From assembly GCA_002868985.1 (NCBI GenBank), contig PKTV01000018.1:1-5583 (forward strand): 5,583 bases of DNA. Reading direction: 5' to 3'. Below the pieces are notes generated by a model. That model searched no databases. It was not told the origin of the DNA and worked only from the letters and a program-made list of their open reading frames with translations. Of this stretch, positions 5,088 through 5,583 are shown in pieces; positions within the stretch are counted from its first letter, which is position 1; each line of letters starts with the position of its first letter. This DNA comes from Desulfobacteraceae bacterium. GTDB taxonomy: Bacteria > Desulfobacterota > Desulfobacteria > Desulfobacterales > UBA11574. A program made the translations under genes and the position numbers.

Positions 5088-5583
5088 ATGGCTGAACATC
5101 AATTGAAACCAAACCGGCTGATCCATGAAAAAAGTCCGTATCTCCTTCAACATGCATACAATCCTGTGGACTGGTATCCCTGGGCAGAGGAAGCGCTGGA
5201 AAAAGCACTTAAAGAAGATAAACCCATTCTTTTGTCCATCGGTTATTCTACCTGCCACTGGTGTCATGTTATGGAGGAGGAATCATTTATGAATTCCGAT
5301 ATCGCTGATCTGATGAATACCCACTTTGTTTGTATTAAACTGGATCGAGAAGAGCGGCCGGATCTTGATAGAATATACATGACCGCTGTAACCGCCATAA
5401 CCGGTTCCGGAGGATGGCCTTTGAATGTATTTTTGACACCGGATCTCAAACCGTTTTTTGGCGGCACCTATTTCCCTCCGGTTCCAAAACAAGGAATGTT
5501 GGTATGGCCGGATATTCTAAGACTCATCGCCGTTGCCTGGAAGGATCCTTCCCAGCGAAACAAGCTTCAATCTTTCAGTTCGA
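5088..5583 (+). CDS. DUF255 / YyaL-type protein with thioredoxin-like N-terminal domain (partial, 3' end cut)
   Basis: The first 165 codons match the N-terminal thioredoxin-like domain of the DUF255 family (Bacillus YyaL, animal SPATA20): [20 protein letters not shown] (residues 8-27) followed by DWYPW (28-32), the CHWC redox motif at 56-59 in [19 protein letters not shown] (86-92), and [11 protein letters not shown] then GGTYFPP (108-131). Full-length members are usually 600-700 residues, with an (alpha/alpha)6-barrel domain after this one, so most of the gene lies beyond the window. The molecular function of the family is not firmly known; disulfide or thiol chemistry is suggested by CXXC. 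The ATG at 5088 has a good binding site, but the frame extends upstream into a signal-peptide-like segment. The mature protein may therefore be exported, where a CXXC thioredoxin fold would act as a thiol oxidoreductase. It is divergent from cooS with 381 bases between the two start codons. Confidence 0.92.
   Translation, partial: MAEHQLKPNRLIHEKSPYLLQHAYNPVDWYPWAEEALEKALKEDKPILLSIGYSTCHWCHVMEEESFMNSDIADLMNTHFVCIKLDREERPDLDRIYMTAVTAITGSGGWPLNVFLTPDLKPFFGGTYFPPVPKQGMLVWPDILRLIAVAWKDPSQRNKLQSFSS

Overview
The window most likely comes from an anaerobic, moderately AT-rich bacterium, probably of the Desulfobacterota (sulfate reducers and relatives). This is inferred from gene content: a standalone nickel CO dehydrogenase, a sigma-54 activator with a PAS sensor, a TIGR02757/DUF2400 protein and a DUF255 thioredoxin-fold protein. 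No rRNA or tRNA is present to fix the taxonomy.

Layout, left to right. Positions 1-241 are intergenic, with tandem GGTTYAR heptamers, a perfect hairpin, a second heptamer group in the opposite orientation and a candidate promoter. Positions 242-1018 (+) encode a TIGR02757 family protein. Positions 1019-1308 hold a weak 74-codon ORF laid over a nested imperfect palindrome of about 93 bp (1034-1126), then a near-consensus promoter that ends directly before the next start codon. Positions 1309-2655 (+) encode a PAS / AAA+ / Fis-type HTH sigma-54-dependent activator. Positions 2660-2696 are a perfect 16-bp bidirectional terminator between this gene and the convergent cooS. Positions 2721-4706 (-) encode a complete anaerobic CO dehydrogenase with all visible cluster ligands. 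Positions 4707-5087 are a divergent regulatory region with the cooS ribosome binding site, promoter and dyad, further dyads, and an open reading stretch that resembles a signal peptide. Positions 5088-5583 (+) are the beginning of a DUF255/YyaL-type protein cut by the window edge.

How the genes may work together: cooS appears to be a single-gene transcription unit with its own promoter and terminator. No cooF (ferredoxin), cooC (nickel insertion ATPase) or acetyl-CoA synthase gene is adjacent, so electron partners and maturation factors must lie elsewhere. The neighbouring sigma-54 activator has a cysteine-bearing PAS domain and could be a redox or metal sensor. However, I see no -24/-12 element in front of cooS, so a regulatory link between them is not supported. 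The other two genes have no evident link to CO metabolism.

The most unusual signals are four: the nested palindrome at 1034-1126, the apparent leaderless arrangement of the activator gene, the in-frame signal-peptide-like extension of the DUF255 gene that lacks a usual start codon, and the partial loss of the CODH histidine chain.
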